The position numbers and the translations under genes are program-made. A stretch of DNA of 44,282 nt from a virus. Below, one piece after another: positions 13,987-22,323 of this stretch. How positions within the stretch are numbered: position 1 is the first letter of the stretch; every line of letters starts with the position of its first letter. The stretch covers positions 1 through 44,282 of IMG/VR virus record IMGVR_UViG_3300035670_000419. One strand, written 5' to 3'. The notes under the pieces are model-generated. The model was not told the DNA's origin. It saw only the letters and a list, made by a program, of their open reading frames with translations, and did not search any database.

Positions 13987-16532
13987 CCCTTTAGATCTGC
14001 AAGTTTCATAAAAATCTTCTCATCTAATAGTCTAACTTTATCAAAAATTAAACTATCGTTCCACTTCTTGCCTTGAATGATTACTCTAGAGCCCTCTTGG
14101 AGTTTACCATATACGTCTAACTTTACGAAATCGAAAACGTCTGGTTCAAACTTCATACAGGTAATCACTCCTGTTTCGTCGCTGATATCTATCTTTAGGT
14201 ATTGCTTTCCAGCCTTTGACTTTTGATACTTGATTTCTTTAATTTCTCCGCAAACGTGATAGTAATACTCGCTAGATTCTGCGAACTCTTTGGCCGAAAC
14301 CAAATCTGAAGCGTGAGAGTTCCTACAAACTTCTCTGAGCGAAGTTGAATAACTGTAACCTAACAGTTCTTTTTCATACACATAATTTGCGAACTCTGGG
14401 AACGAATTATTCTGCAAAAAGATTTCTCTGTATGGTGCTGCTGATTTTTTGAGAGTTTCTGTTCGAGACGCTCTTGCAACTCTTTTGCCACTCTCGTTGA
14501 TCCAACTTGTCAGATCCTTGATTGCTGTAAATAGAGAATTGTTATATTCCATTCCGTTAGAAATCATGTAGTCTTTCTCTCCGTCTTTCAACAAATTGAA
14601 TAGCTGAGCCTCGTAAACTAACGACGATCTTGTCTCTCCGAACTTAATCAGAGAGTCCATAGTCCCCGCTTGAATCAGGGCAGAAAGAATCCCAATATTT
14701 AGTCCACTATCCTTTGCCGCCTTGAAGATTTGAAACTTTCCAATTCTTTCTCTTCCCACGAAAGCTTCTAAAGCTCCTAAGCTTTTTGATGAAATGCCTT
14801 TGATTGACTTGAGTCCGTATCTGATATCTGCACCCTCTTTGGTAAAATCCATTTTAGATTTCGACAAATCTGGGGGAAGGATCTTGATCCCAAAATGGAC
14901 AAGCTCCTGATTAATTAATGCAATTTCTTCTCTATTGTCAGCTTTTTGTTCGGCGGCATTTAAACACTCAATATAAAACTCTTGAGGGTATTTGAATTTA
15001 ACATACGTGCTCGACGCAGAAAGTGTAGCATAAGCCGCAGCGTGAGACAAGTTAAATGAATAGTGAGAAGAGTCTTGAACAACTTTCCATAGAACGTCCC
15101 CAATCTTAGGGTCTAACCCCTTTTCTTTGATCTTCTCTGAGATCTTTTCTTTCCAAACCTTTGCTTCCTCAACTTTCTTTTTACCCACAACTCTTCGGAT
15201 CGTTTCCGCGTCATCCAGTGAAAATCCGATATGGTGAATCATCTTCATCAACTGTTCTTGAAAAATAGGAATAGATCCGGTATCCTTAAGAACCTCGTCA
15301 AAGTATTCATGAATTGATTCGAATTGCCCCGTTTCTAAGTATCTAGCAAATTGATCGACATATGCTAAGGCCCCCGGACGCGCCAAGGCAATAACGGAAG
15401 CTAGGTGACTTAAATTTCTAGGCTTTACTTTTGATAAAACCCTAAAGTTACAATCTGCCCCAATTTGAAACAATCCATAAGGTGTGGGAAGTTCCTGTTT
15501 ATATTTTTCGTAGATGAATGGGTCTTCTACATCAATTTTGTTGAGATCGATTCCGATTCTGTCGCAAACTTTTGAAAGTAGGGTTAGATCTTGTAGTCCC
15601 AGAAGGTCAACCTTGATACACAGAATCTGAGCATAATTCATATCAAAAGATGATATTAGCTCCCCTTCTTTACTTCTCTCCAAGGGAATAAGCTCATTTA
15701 AAATACTTTCGTCATAAGCAATAAGATAGCCCGAAGCGTGAGAACTCTTATTCTTAATCACCCCCTCTAGTTTTTTGGCGATATCAAAAATCTTAGGGTT
15801 CTCATCAAAGAACTCTTTAATTTTCTTAGAATCTTTATATGACTCTTCTACTGTGTAAACTTTCCCGAATAGCTCAGGGACAGCTTTGGCAAGCTCTTCT
15901 GCGACATCGTTTGAATACGCCCCGACAATCTTCGCGCATTCCTTAATCACCGCCCTGCCTTTTAAAGTGGCTGTGGTTGAAAGTTTGCAACATCTGTTCG
16001 GATACTTTTCGAACAAGTATTCAACAACCTTATGTCTATGTTCGTGAGAAATATCTAAATCAACGTCTGGAGCCATCAGACCATCAATATATGTGATCCC
16101 ATCAATAACTTGAGACTTCGCTCTCGTGAGTGAAACGAATCTTTCAAAATACAACTCGTATTCTATAGGATCAATGCCCGTCACCCCAATAGAGTATAGA
16201 ACTAACGATGCAGGACAGCTACCCCTTCCTCTTCCGACAGGAATATTATTCTTGACGCAGAAATTAATGATATCCCAAATTAAAATAATATAATCTGTGA
16301 AACCAGTTTGTTTATAAACTCCCAACTCGTAATTTAGTCTATCAGTATATTTATCTCCAGATAAACCTCTTTTTGCCATTCCTTCCTCTGAAAGCTTTCT
16401 TAGGAAGTCTTCGGATGAAATTCCTGCTTCTGCCCCAGCGAGCTTAAGATCCTCTTTTGTAAGAGATACCTCTGGAAGCCTAACCCCCTTGATTCCTAAA
16501 TCGTAATCTGAAAACTGTTCTTTAAATTGCAT
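13983..16532 (-). CDS. dnaE: DNA polymerase III alpha subunit, catalytic body without PHP domain
   Basis: An 849-residue family C DNA polymerase. PVGRGRGSCPASLVLYS (about 98-114) and APDVDLDIS (154-162) match the palm; D156 and D158 correspond to E. coli D401 and D403, and D309 in IKVDLLGL to D555. A fingers region with RRVVGKKK and SYSFNLSHAAAY-type sequence follows, and a C-terminal OB fold (GEIKEIKYQKSKAGKQYLKI near 745). I start at the ATG at 16532; a start at 16607 would lie inside the exonuclease gene. The N-terminal PHP domain is absent and is encoded two genes upstream. With the exonuclease, primase, helicase and SSB it makes a nearly complete bacterial-type replisome. No tau, clamp loader or beta clamp gene is in the window. 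Confidence 0.95.
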   Translation of the reverse strand: MQFKEQFSDYDLGIKGVRLPEVSLTKEDLKLAGAEAGISSEDFLRKLSEEGMAKRGLSGDKYTDRLNYELGVYKQTGFTDYIILIWDIINFCVKNNIPVGRGRGSCPASLVLYSIGVTGIDPIEYELYFERFVSLTRAKSQVIDGITYIDGLMAPDVDLDISHEHRHKVVEYLFEKYPNRCCKLSTTATLKGRAVIKECAKIVGAYSNDVAEELAKAVPELFGKVYTVEESYKDSKKIKEFFDENPKIFDIAKKLEGVIKNKSSHASGYLIAYDESILNELIPLERSKEGELISSFDMNYAQILCIKVDLLGLQDLTLLSKVCDRIGIDLNKIDVEDPFIYEKYKQELPTPYGLFQIGADCNFRVLSKVKPRNLSHLASVIALARPGALAYVDQFARYLETGQFESIHEYFDEVLKDTGSIPIFQEQLMKMIHHIGFSLDDAETIRRVVGKKKVEEAKVWKEKISEKIKEKGLDPKIGDVLWKVVQDSSHYSFNLSHAAAYATLSASSTYVKFKYPQEFYIECLNAAEQKADNREEIALINQELVHFGIKILPPDLSKSKMDFTKEGADIRYGLKSIKGISSKSLGALEAFVGRERIGKFQIFKAAKDSGLNIGILSALIQAGTMDSLIKFGETRSSLVYEAQLFNLLKDGEKDYMISNGMEYNNSLFTAIKDLTSWINESGKRVARASRTETLKKSAAPYREIFLQNNSFPEFANYVYEKELLGYSYSTSLREVCRNSHASDLVSAKEFAESSEYYYHVCGEIKEIKYQKSKAGKQYLKIDISDETGVITCMKFEPDVFDFVKLDVYGKLQEGSRVIIQGKKWNDSLIFDKVRLLDEKIFMKLADLKG

Positions 16533-17151
16533 AAATTTGAATATATTTTTGAAATACTTGATAGTTGATCTCGATATCGTAAGACGAGTCGTGGAGTCTT
16601 TTTTCATCCACTTCTACACCCAATTCTTTAGCGAGGTCTACCAACTTATTACCTCTACCTTTTGCCTTCAGCATTGCAAACTGCCATGCTAGAAAATTTT
16701 CGAAGTCTGGTTTATGACTCCCTTTTGACCCTTTAGCTAAGGCAAGGGTATCTATTGAATTTTTTAAATAAGCCCAAGTATGAGATGCTCCACTTAATCT
16801 ACGAGCTACCTTATCCATGTAAATATCGAACCCAAGAATGTTGTGGCCCACATTGATAATACTTTCGTCAAATAGGTATTCTCCAAAATCGCTGAAGACT
16901 TTTTTAGGATCTTCCGCAAGATCTTTGTATTTTTCTAAGTTGAAGCCTGTAACATCTGCCGCCTCTTTGGAAACATTGATATCATCCCACCTAATGAACT
17001 TATCAACTAGATCAATTCTTTGAGTTCCTTTGAAAAGCGCATAGGAAATCTGCCAAGGTCTCGATCTGACGAGATTAAGACCCTCGGTTTCGGTATCCCA
17101 TACCACATATAGTTGGTTGGGCAAGTTTCTTAAAAAGTCGTTTTTAATCAT
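16522..17151 (-). CDS. DnaQ-like 3'-5' exonuclease (DNA polymerase III epsilon type)
   Basis: A 209-residue DEDD exonuclease. VVWDTETEGL (16-25) is ExoI with the Asp-x-Glu pair, VGHNILGFDIYMD (about 101-113) is ExoII and LHDSSYDIEINYQV (about 186-199) is ExoIII of the DEDDh subtype, with the catalytic His. The gene lies between the PHP-domain gene and the polymerase body and overlaps both (4 nt and 11 nt), so the three should be made together as a proofreading polymerase. It is a separate chain rather than an insertion in alpha as in PolC. Confidence 0.93.
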   Translation of the reverse strand: MIKNDFLRNLPNQLYVVWDTETEGLNLVRSRPWQISYALFKGTQRIDLVDKFIRWDDINVSKEAADVTGFNLEKYKDLAEDPKKVFSDFGEYLFDESIINVGHNILGFDIYMDKVARRLSGASHTWAYLKNSIDTLALAKGSKGSHKPDFENFLAWQFAMLKAKGRGNKLVDLAKELGVEVDEKRLHDSSYDIEINYQVFQKYIQIYAI

Positions 17152-17840
17152 TTCGGAAAAAAGTTTGAAGACCCACAGTGGTCTAAGTTTGGTCTGCCTA
17201 GGTCGGCACCCCTGTATCCTCTATTATTCATTGCTTTAAGGGTTTGCCACGCATCGAAATATTCTTCGTTTGGATAGTAGCAAGTTTGAGTTTCTAATGT
17301 TTCGCAATCTAAATCCTTAGCTAGATTCAAAACCTTTTCCCTTAAGAAATCGTCAAAGGGTAAATCGTTCTGTTCTAGAAAAAAGATCGGTTTCAAAGAA
17401 GTATCGAAGATACAAATCTTACCCTCAAAGAGATTTTTGAAAAGGAAACTGTCATAAAATGGAATCACCATCATTAAACTTTCGTCCCAAAAATCCTTGA
17501 TCTCTGCTGCTGTTAAGAAACCGTTATTTGTTTCTTGGTGAGAATATAGTTTAACCAAATGTTTATACCCATCTGTGTTTTTTGCAAAAACTCCAAACTT
17601 TGAAAGATTGTCTTTATCTTCTCCGTGTTTTAAGAGACCTCCGAATCTTAAAGAAACCCCTTCTTCTTTTGCGTTGAAATATGCTTCTGCAAAACCTGCT
17701 AATGAATCTTCTAGAACAAAAACTTCTGTTAATCCTAGTTTCTTCGCTATCGAAAATAGCGACTTTTCATCTTCTCCACTTCTATCAAATGTAATGATAG
17801 ACTTACCTACCGAATAGTGACTTTTGAATATATTAATCAT
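17148..17840 (-). CDS. Separate PHP-domain protein, N-terminal part of DNA polymerase III alpha
   Basis: About 230 residues. FKSHYSVGKSIITFDR at the start, AKKLGLTEVFVLEDSLAGFAEAYFNAKEEGVSLRFGG (key parts LEDSLAGFAEAY, RFGG), FAKNTDGYKHLVKLYS and a closing ALKAMN-type helix follow the order of the PHP domain of DnaE (usual phrases HLHTEYS, LTDHG, GYxNL). The first motif keeps only one His of the usual H-x-H, so metal binding and PHP proofreading are probably lost. It ends where the palm-proximal region of DnaE would begin. I prefer the ATG at 17840, which overlaps the previous stop as ATGA; 17852 is also possible. It is likely a structural subunit of the split polymerase. Confidence 0.8.
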   Translation of the reverse strand: MINIFKSHYSVGKSIITFDRSGEDEKSLFSIAKKLGLTEVFVLEDSLAGFAEAYFNAKEEGVSLRFGGLLKHGEDKDNLSKFGVFAKNTDGYKHLVKLYSHQETNNGFLTAAEIKDFWDESLMMVIPFYDSFLFKNLFEGKICIFDTSLKPIFFLEQNDLPFDDFLREKVLNLAKDLDCETLETQTCYYPNEEYFDAWQTLKAMNNRGYRGADLGRPNLDHCGSSNFFPK

Positions 17841-18796
17841 TTGTTTTCCCAAGGGTATTTTGGACAGCCAGTGTAAAGCCTTGCTTTTATCGTCTGACCT
17901 TCTTTTGGGCAGAGTTTAGATCTGTCTCGATCAGATGTGACAACGTTGTTATCCTTATCTAAAACTACATAGTATTTAACTTCATTCCTGTAGGGGCACT
18001 TCCACGCTTTCGGATTTCTTCCGCAAAGCCATTTCTTGCTTTCAGAGTCTGCCGCAAAGTTTGAAACCGCCCGATCAAGATCAAAACCTAAGAGGGACTC
18101 GCTCATGTAATGCAAGAACTCTTCCACTCCTCTCAAGCTCTCTTCTAGCATATTGCCTTCTAGAGAAACTCTTTGCAAAGGTTTCTGTGAAAACTTCAAG
18201 AACAAAAAGTCGCAATCAATTTTCTTAAGGTTCGGGTAAAGCTTCTTCAAGGCAAGCATATACATCAATGCCTGAATACTGAACCCAATTTCCTCTTCAG
18301 AGAATTTTGCCTTACTTGTTTTATAATCTACAATTCTGGCGTAGTCTCCGGAGATTGCAAACTTATCGATAAAGCCGATCATTCTATATCTCGTTTCAGA
18401 GTCCTCAAAATGATCGAAGGCTAATTCTGGGTCTTGCAAGTCGAGACCTTCTAAGTAAAAATCAAATTTTAAAGCCACAAGAATAAAGCCTTTAACCATC
18501 GCCTCATTTTCTTCAGTAAGCTCAAGTTCGAAATGTCGAGCTTGTGTTCTGATCATTCTCTTTACCGAAGGAATGATGTATGGGTCTTTGCTGTCCAAAA
18601 TCGCTTCCGCATACTGTTTTCTTCTTGGCTTATTTAGGCGAAGTAAAGTTTCCAATACTGCGTGGGTAACGTTTCCTCTTCTAGCTCCGTCATTTGACGT
18701 ATCAGGAATTTTCAAAACGTATTTACAATAATACCTCCAAGAGCACTCGTTGGCGCACTTCACTCTCGATGCTGATAATCTAACCAAGTCTTCCAT
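17837..18796 (-). CDS. RecB/Cas4-like PD-(D/E)XK nuclease with probable Fe-S cluster
   Basis: A 319-residue protein of the PDDEXK_1 group. ARRGNVTHAVLET (38-50) contains the RecB-motif His H45. D144 in IGFIDKF and the D157-Y-K159 of IVDYKTSK complete the active site, and SIQALMYMLALKK (about 173-185) is the following helix with Q-x-x-x-Y. Cys14, Cys18 and Cys24 near the N-terminus and C-terminal Cys in WLCGRN, WKCPYR, LCPKE and GCPKYPW could hold a Fe-S cluster, as in Cas4 and AddB. It likely processes DNA ends in replication or recombination. It overlaps the primase gene by 17 nt and the PHP gene by 4-16 nt. Confidence 0.85.
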   Translation of the reverse strand: MEDLVRLSASRVKCANECSWRYYCKYVLKIPDTSNDGARRGNVTHAVLETLLRLNKPRRKQYAEAILDSKDPYIIPSVKRMIRTQARHFELELTEENEAMVKGFILVALKFDFYLEGLDLQDPELAFDHFEDSETRYRMIGFIDKFAISGDYARIVDYKTSKAKFSEEEIGFSIQALMYMLALKKLYPNLKKIDCDFLFLKFSQKPLQRVSLEGNMLEESLRGVEEFLHYMSESLLGFDLDRAVSNFAADSESKKWLCGRNPKAWKCPYRNEVKYYVVLDKDNNVVTSDRDRSKLCPKEGQTIKARLYTGCPKYPWENK

Positions 18797-19694
18797 ATAG
18801 TTTAATCCATTCCTCCATCTCTCCGCTCACAAGCATATCTGAGAAGTCGCCATGAAGGGGTAATTCTACACTAACTTTGTCAAAAATGCAAGCGAGTTTT
18901 TCGCTAATTTTTTCGGCAGCGTTGTTTCCGATGTTGTTGTTTTCGGGCTCGTTATTCAGGGAAACATAAATCTCCTCTGGGTTCAATTCGATAAGTTCGG
19001 CTATTAGTCTTTTACTAATCTTGACGCCAAAAAGAACTAGCACGTTTCTGATTCCAACCTCCCAAAGTGCCAACATATCACCGATACTCTCGACTAACCT
19101 CACACTTTTCTTTGCTTGTATTTCAGACCTATTCAAAAATAATGGATATGCCCAATTTCTGGTCTTTCCTTTATTCTTCCACTTTGGAAGCATCTTACTC
19201 ATTAGAGCCCTTCCTGAGAATCCTATGATGTTCTTTCTATCATCGAAGATGGGGAAAGTATATCTGTTTCTCATAAAGCCCCCCATCGAAACTCCGCCAC
19301 CAAATGTCTCTATTGTCTCTAGTGAGATTTTTTTGTCTAGATAAATTTTGTGGTGAGGTAATAAAGTGCCAACACTTTTCATTGAAAAGGTTTCTATAAC
19401 CCCGTCTTTGAATGATTCTTGTTTTTCAAATCTCTCTTCTTCTGGTCCGGAGTTTATTCTTTCCCCTTCTATAACCTGATAGGCTTCCGCAAAAGAACAG
19501 TTGAGGGTTTTCTTTATCAAAAGTGCAAAACTTCCGCTATCGTCTGTTCCCCAATCTTTAAAGTTTCCATCTAACTTGTGGACTTGAAGCGACGTAGCAT
19601 TGTCACTTTGCCTGTAAAGTGGGGACATTCTTACATACTCCCCGTCATCGGAAAAATTATATCCGATTTTTCTTAAGATTTCTAAAACGTCCAT
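18780..19694 (-). CDS. DnaG-type DNA primase with TOPRIM domain, divergent
   Basis: A 304-residue protein. Residues 1-60 follow the layout of the CHC2 zinc domain (YVRMSPLYRQSDNATSLQVHK, key parts SPLYR and SLQVH; then FKDWGTDDSGSFALLIKKT) but have no Cys ligands. YTFPIFDDRKNIIGFSGRAL (145-164) is the DnaG catalytic N-lobe, and VRLVESIGDMLALWEVG (198-214) is the TOPRIM Glu motif with E202. The second TOPRIM motif reads IYVSLNNEPENNNIGNNAA rather than the usual D-x-D. It starts at the ATG at 19694, 1 nt after the helicase stop. The order helicase then primase is typical of phage replication modules. Confidence 0.85.
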   Translation of the reverse strand: MDVLEILRKIGYNFSDDGEYVRMSPLYRQSDNATSLQVHKLDGNFKDWGTDDSGSFALLIKKTLNCSFAEAYQVIEGERINSGPEEERFEKQESFKDGVIETFSMKSVGTLLPHHKIYLDKKISLETIETFGGGVSMGGFMRNRYTFPIFDDRKNIIGFSGRALMSKMLPKWKNKGKTRNWAYPLFLNRSEIQAKKSVRLVESIGDMLALWEVGIRNVLVLFGVKISKRLIAELIELNPEEIYVSLNNEPENNNIGNNAAEKISEKLACIFDKVSVELPLHGDFSDMLVSGEMEEWIKLYGRLG

Positions 19695-19695
19695 C

Positions 19696-21126
19696 TTAAA
19701 AATAATCCTTTTTCCCGTCTTTTTTATCCAACTGGATATCACTCTCTAAGTGAGCTACGACTTCCCTAAGAGTGCAGATTTCTTCTACTTTAAATCCATC
19801 GAATTTAAAATGAATATTGATCCTCTTAAAGTCCCCGTTTTGCATCTTTACAAGATCAATGAATCCCATTCCATTCTCACCCTGATTTCTTGACTCAGTG
19901 ACTTCTAGGGTATGCGTTCCGAATTTGCCACCTTCCATTGCCAACTCGTCTGGGGTTTTTGGTCTAAGCATTGCTAAGGTATTTACGAACCACTTAATCT
20001 GCTGGGACATTGCTATTGTTCCAGAGGCGTTTGTTTGGATAGCACTAATGATCGGGCATTTTAATTCTTGAGCGAGATCCTTTAACTTCGTTGCTTTGTT
20101 TCCCATCACTTGGTGTTCTTTCCAATGTTCTGAAATTGCCTCTCCAGTAAGTTTTAGATAATCGTAAAAAATAATTACCTTCTTGTTCTTTTTAGAATGT
20201 GAATAATGCCACCTTCTTACGATAGAGATAATCTCGTCAATTGGCTTGTTAGCTACATATAAGTGTTCTACGTTTTTTGGTCTATTGCTTAAAGTTTCTA
20301 GACCTTCTCTAACCAACTTTTCAAGTTTGGGTTCTTTTCTCCAAGAGCCATTTCTTAAGTAATATTCATTCACTCCTGAAATCTTGAAAGCCTGTCTAAG
20401 CATAACCTCTTCAGAAGTTAACTCGGTGTCTAAATATAGTGCTATGGTATCCTCGTCAGCGGTAACTTTTTCACAAATATCAACAAGGAGTGTCGATTTT
20501 CCTGATTTAGGAGGAGCACAGAACACATATAGCCCACCGTTCAAAAAGTCCCCGTAGAGCTTACGATACCATTTGTAAGGAACTTTGAAGCCAGTTTCTT
20601 GAGGGTTGTTGCCCCTTTCTTCGATGAAGTCGGAGATCGTGTCGAATAAATTGACAGGCTTTGTTTCTGGTTCATAAACATTAATTGATTTGCCGAACCT
20701 CTCTTCTACAAGACCTACGATTTCCCCAACTCCTTTATCTAAGTTTTTCGAGATCACTGAGTCAATGTCTTTCGACATATCTGACAAATCTCTAAGAACC
20801 GAAAGCTTTTTAAGTTCTTTGAATCTATCTAAAAAAGACTCTTCTGTAACCCTATCGGATTTCGTTATCGCTAATAAATAATCCCCAATAGAAACATCGT
20901 GGAAGTTTGTGATCCCTATGGAACCTAACCTTTCCGCCAGAAGCACGGGATCTACAGATTTCCCCTCTGCTATAAAATTTGAGATTGCGGAAAAGATCGC
21001 CCCATTAATTGATGTGAAGAAATCTGAGGACTTCACTAACGGGAGGATCTCAGTGACTAAACTTGGGAATTGAATACACCCCGCGATGCACGCTCTTTCC
21101 AAATCTTTTGAATGTAATTTTTGCAT
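19696..21126 (-). CDS. Replicative DNA helicase, DnaB-like
   Basis: A 476-residue protein. The N-terminal helical domain resembles DnaB-N (KDLERACIAGCIQ, FFTSINGAIFSAI). The RecA-like ATPase has Walker A APPKSGKST (204-212), EL-rich switch DTELTSEEVMLR, Walker B VIIFYDYLKL (about 323-332) and an Arg/Gln-rich region CPIISAIQTNASG. Members unwind DNA 5'-3' as hexamers at the fork. It is placed directly after the alpha-CTD-like gene (no gap) and 1 nt before primase. The C-terminal tail is Asp/Lys-rich (LDKKDGKKDYF), perhaps for contact with primase. Confidence 0.92.
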   Translation of the reverse strand: MQKLHSKDLERACIAGCIQFPSLVTEILPLVKSSDFFTSINGAIFSAISNFIAEGKSVDPVLLAERLGSIGITNFHDVSIGDYLLAITKSDRVTEESFLDRFKELKKLSVLRDLSDMSKDIDSVISKNLDKGVGEIVGLVEERFGKSINVYEPETKPVNLFDTISDFIEERGNNPQETGFKVPYKWYRKLYGDFLNGGLYVFCAPPKSGKSTLLVDICEKVTADEDTIALYLDTELTSEEVMLRQAFKISGVNEYYLRNGSWRKEPKLEKLVREGLETLSNRPKNVEHLYVANKPIDEIISIVRRWHYSHSKKNKKVIIFYDYLKLTGEAISEHWKEHQVMGNKATKLKDLAQELKCPIISAIQTNASGTIAMSQQIKWFVNTLAMLRPKTPDELAMEGGKFGTHTLEVTESRNQGENGMGFIDLVKMQNGDFKRINIHFKFDGFKVEEICTLREVVAHLESDIQLDKKDGKKDYF

Positions 21127-21666
21127 TTAACTTAAAAAGTCTTTTAATGTTTTTGGTTTAGAGATAACTTTATCTTCCCCAACTTTAAAGTCTAGAATTT
21201 CCACAGGTTCCGTATCCTTTACTTCTTCGAGAAGTGTTGGAGTTTTCCACATGCGGAATTTTCTGTCCAAATCCTCTTTGACATACTGATTAAAGAAGTA
21301 GTTGAGAGTTCTAACTTCTACCCTTGGTTTGATCGTAAAGACAAATTCTTTCCCATATTGTTTCAATAGCCTCTCAGCATTTCTCATTTCTATGCCCCAA
21401 TTTATCTTTGAGGTAGTTTTGATGAAAAATGTAATGACTTTTTTTCTAAGCTCCATCGAGAATTCGCAGGATTTTACTTCCTTCTTGAATTTGAGCTTGT
21501 GTTGGGACATTAAGTATTCAATTTCTAAGATAGATTTTGGCCCCAGCCCTTTAATTTGTTTTACCTCTTTCTTTGTCTTTTGGCAAAGATCTTCTTCCTT
21601 CTCGATTCCTACGGAAAAGAGCTTCTCCCTAACGCCTTTATTTAAAGAATCAAACATTTTCCCCAT
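21127..21666 (-). CDS. Protein with RNA polymerase alpha-CTD-like helix-hairpin-helix domain
   Basis: A 179-residue protein. Residues 10-60 (VREKLFSVGIEKEEDL, then KEVKQIKGLGPKSILEIEYLMSQHKL) match the C-terminal domain of bacterial RNA polymerase alpha, where L-x-x-x-G-I, E-E-L and I-x-G-L-G-x-K-S form the two helix-hairpin-helix elements that bind UP DNA and activators. The rest (IKTTSKINWGIEMRNAERLLKQYG, key part MRNAERLLKQYG; then VRTLNYFFNQYVKEDLDRKFRMW) is unrecognised and has basic helices. It lies directly before the helicase and could be a replication DNA-binding protein or a transcription factor. The start at 21666 overlaps the previous gene by 17 nt. Confidence 0.7.
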   Translation of the reverse strand: MGKMFDSLNKGVREKLFSVGIEKEEDLCQKTKKEVKQIKGLGPKSILEIEYLMSQHKLKFKKEVKSCEFSMELRKKVITFFIKTTSKINWGIEMRNAERLLKQYGKEFVFTIKPRVEVRTLNYFFNQYVKEDLDRKFRMWKTPTLLEEVKDTEPVEILDFKVGEDKVISKPKTLKDFLS

Positions 21667-21877
21667 CTTGAAAGTGTTTCATTAAATTTGAAACCATATT
21701 AGATTCCCATGCCATACCCACACCCTTTGCATAAGTTAGCAAGCCCCCTAATGTATTTAAGGATTTTGTCATTGGCATATAGCTCGGCTGGCCATTTTTG
21801 TCTGTGTAAAAGATCACGAACCCATCTTTGGTGTGTTCGTTTATACTTTCCAATATACTTTGTGGAATGTCTTGCAT
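21650..21877 (-). CDS. Hypothetical protein, 75 aa
   Basis: No family recognised. A short alpha/beta sequence: helix at the N-terminus (PQSILESINEHTKDG), a strand pair FVIFYTDKNGQPSYMPMT and a helical C-terminus with Gly-rich turn (LGGLLTYAKGVGMAWES). Its ATG shares a base with the stop of the nuclease gene (TAATG), and it overlaps the alpha-CTD-like gene by 17 nt, so it is clearly part of the coupled operon. Confidence 0.7.
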   Translation of the reverse strand: MQDIPQSILESINEHTKDGFVIFYTDKNGQPSYMPMTKSLNTLGGLLTYAKGVGMAWESNMVSNLMKHFQDGENV

Positions 21878-22323
21878 TAAATAACTTCTATCAATTTAAT
21901 TTTGTATTTCTCTTCTATCATTCTCTTAAACTCTTTAGGATCTTTGTCGAGAATTTTTTCCTCTTCCGCGAAGATCTCTATTAGTAAAAACCCATTAATC
22001 TCGCACCATTCTGTCTTTTTTAAATCTCTATGGATTTGATCTAAGAATTTGTTTCTGTCGTTTCCATGAAAAAACGGATTGAATTTCCCGTGTTGAGATC
22101 CGTGAATTTCAACACCAATATGTCTAGAGGCGTTAAAAATATCCAGTCTTAGTCTAGTTCCAGCTAAGGGCATCTCTTCGTAACAAACGTCGTTCGCCCA
22201 AAACTTTTTAAAGAACTGTTTGACTTTTTTTTGGAAATTACTTAATGACTTTCCTTCCCAATCTATTCTGTAATTCGAAATATTCTTGTAAGTATTAAAA
22301 CCATTAAGTTTTTTAAATTTCAT
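21877..22323 (-). CDS. Vsr/DUF559-like (EDxHD-type) endonuclease
   Basis: A 148-residue protein. YEEMPLAGTRLRLDIFNASRHIGVEIHGSQH (about 48-78; key parts EEMPL, RLDIF, GVEIHGSQH) matches the Vsr-like fold where an Asp in R-L-D and Glu/His in V-E-x-x-G-x-Q-H bind metal; QIHRDLKKTEWCEINGFLLIEI follows with the usual R-D-x-x-K helix and final strand. Relatives include very short patch repair endonucleases, DUF559 nucleases and phage homing endonucleases. It overlaps recA by 4 nt. It may be a free-standing homing enzyme or part of recombination; the sequence does not decide. Confidence 0.75.
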   Translation of the reverse strand: MKFKKLNGFNTYKNISNYRIDWEGKSLSNFQKKVKQFFKKFWANDVCYEEMPLAGTRLRLDIFNASRHIGVEIHGSQHGKFNPFFHGNDRNKFLDQIHRDLKKTEWCEINGFLLIEIFAEEEKILDKDPKEFKRMIEEKYKIKLIEVI

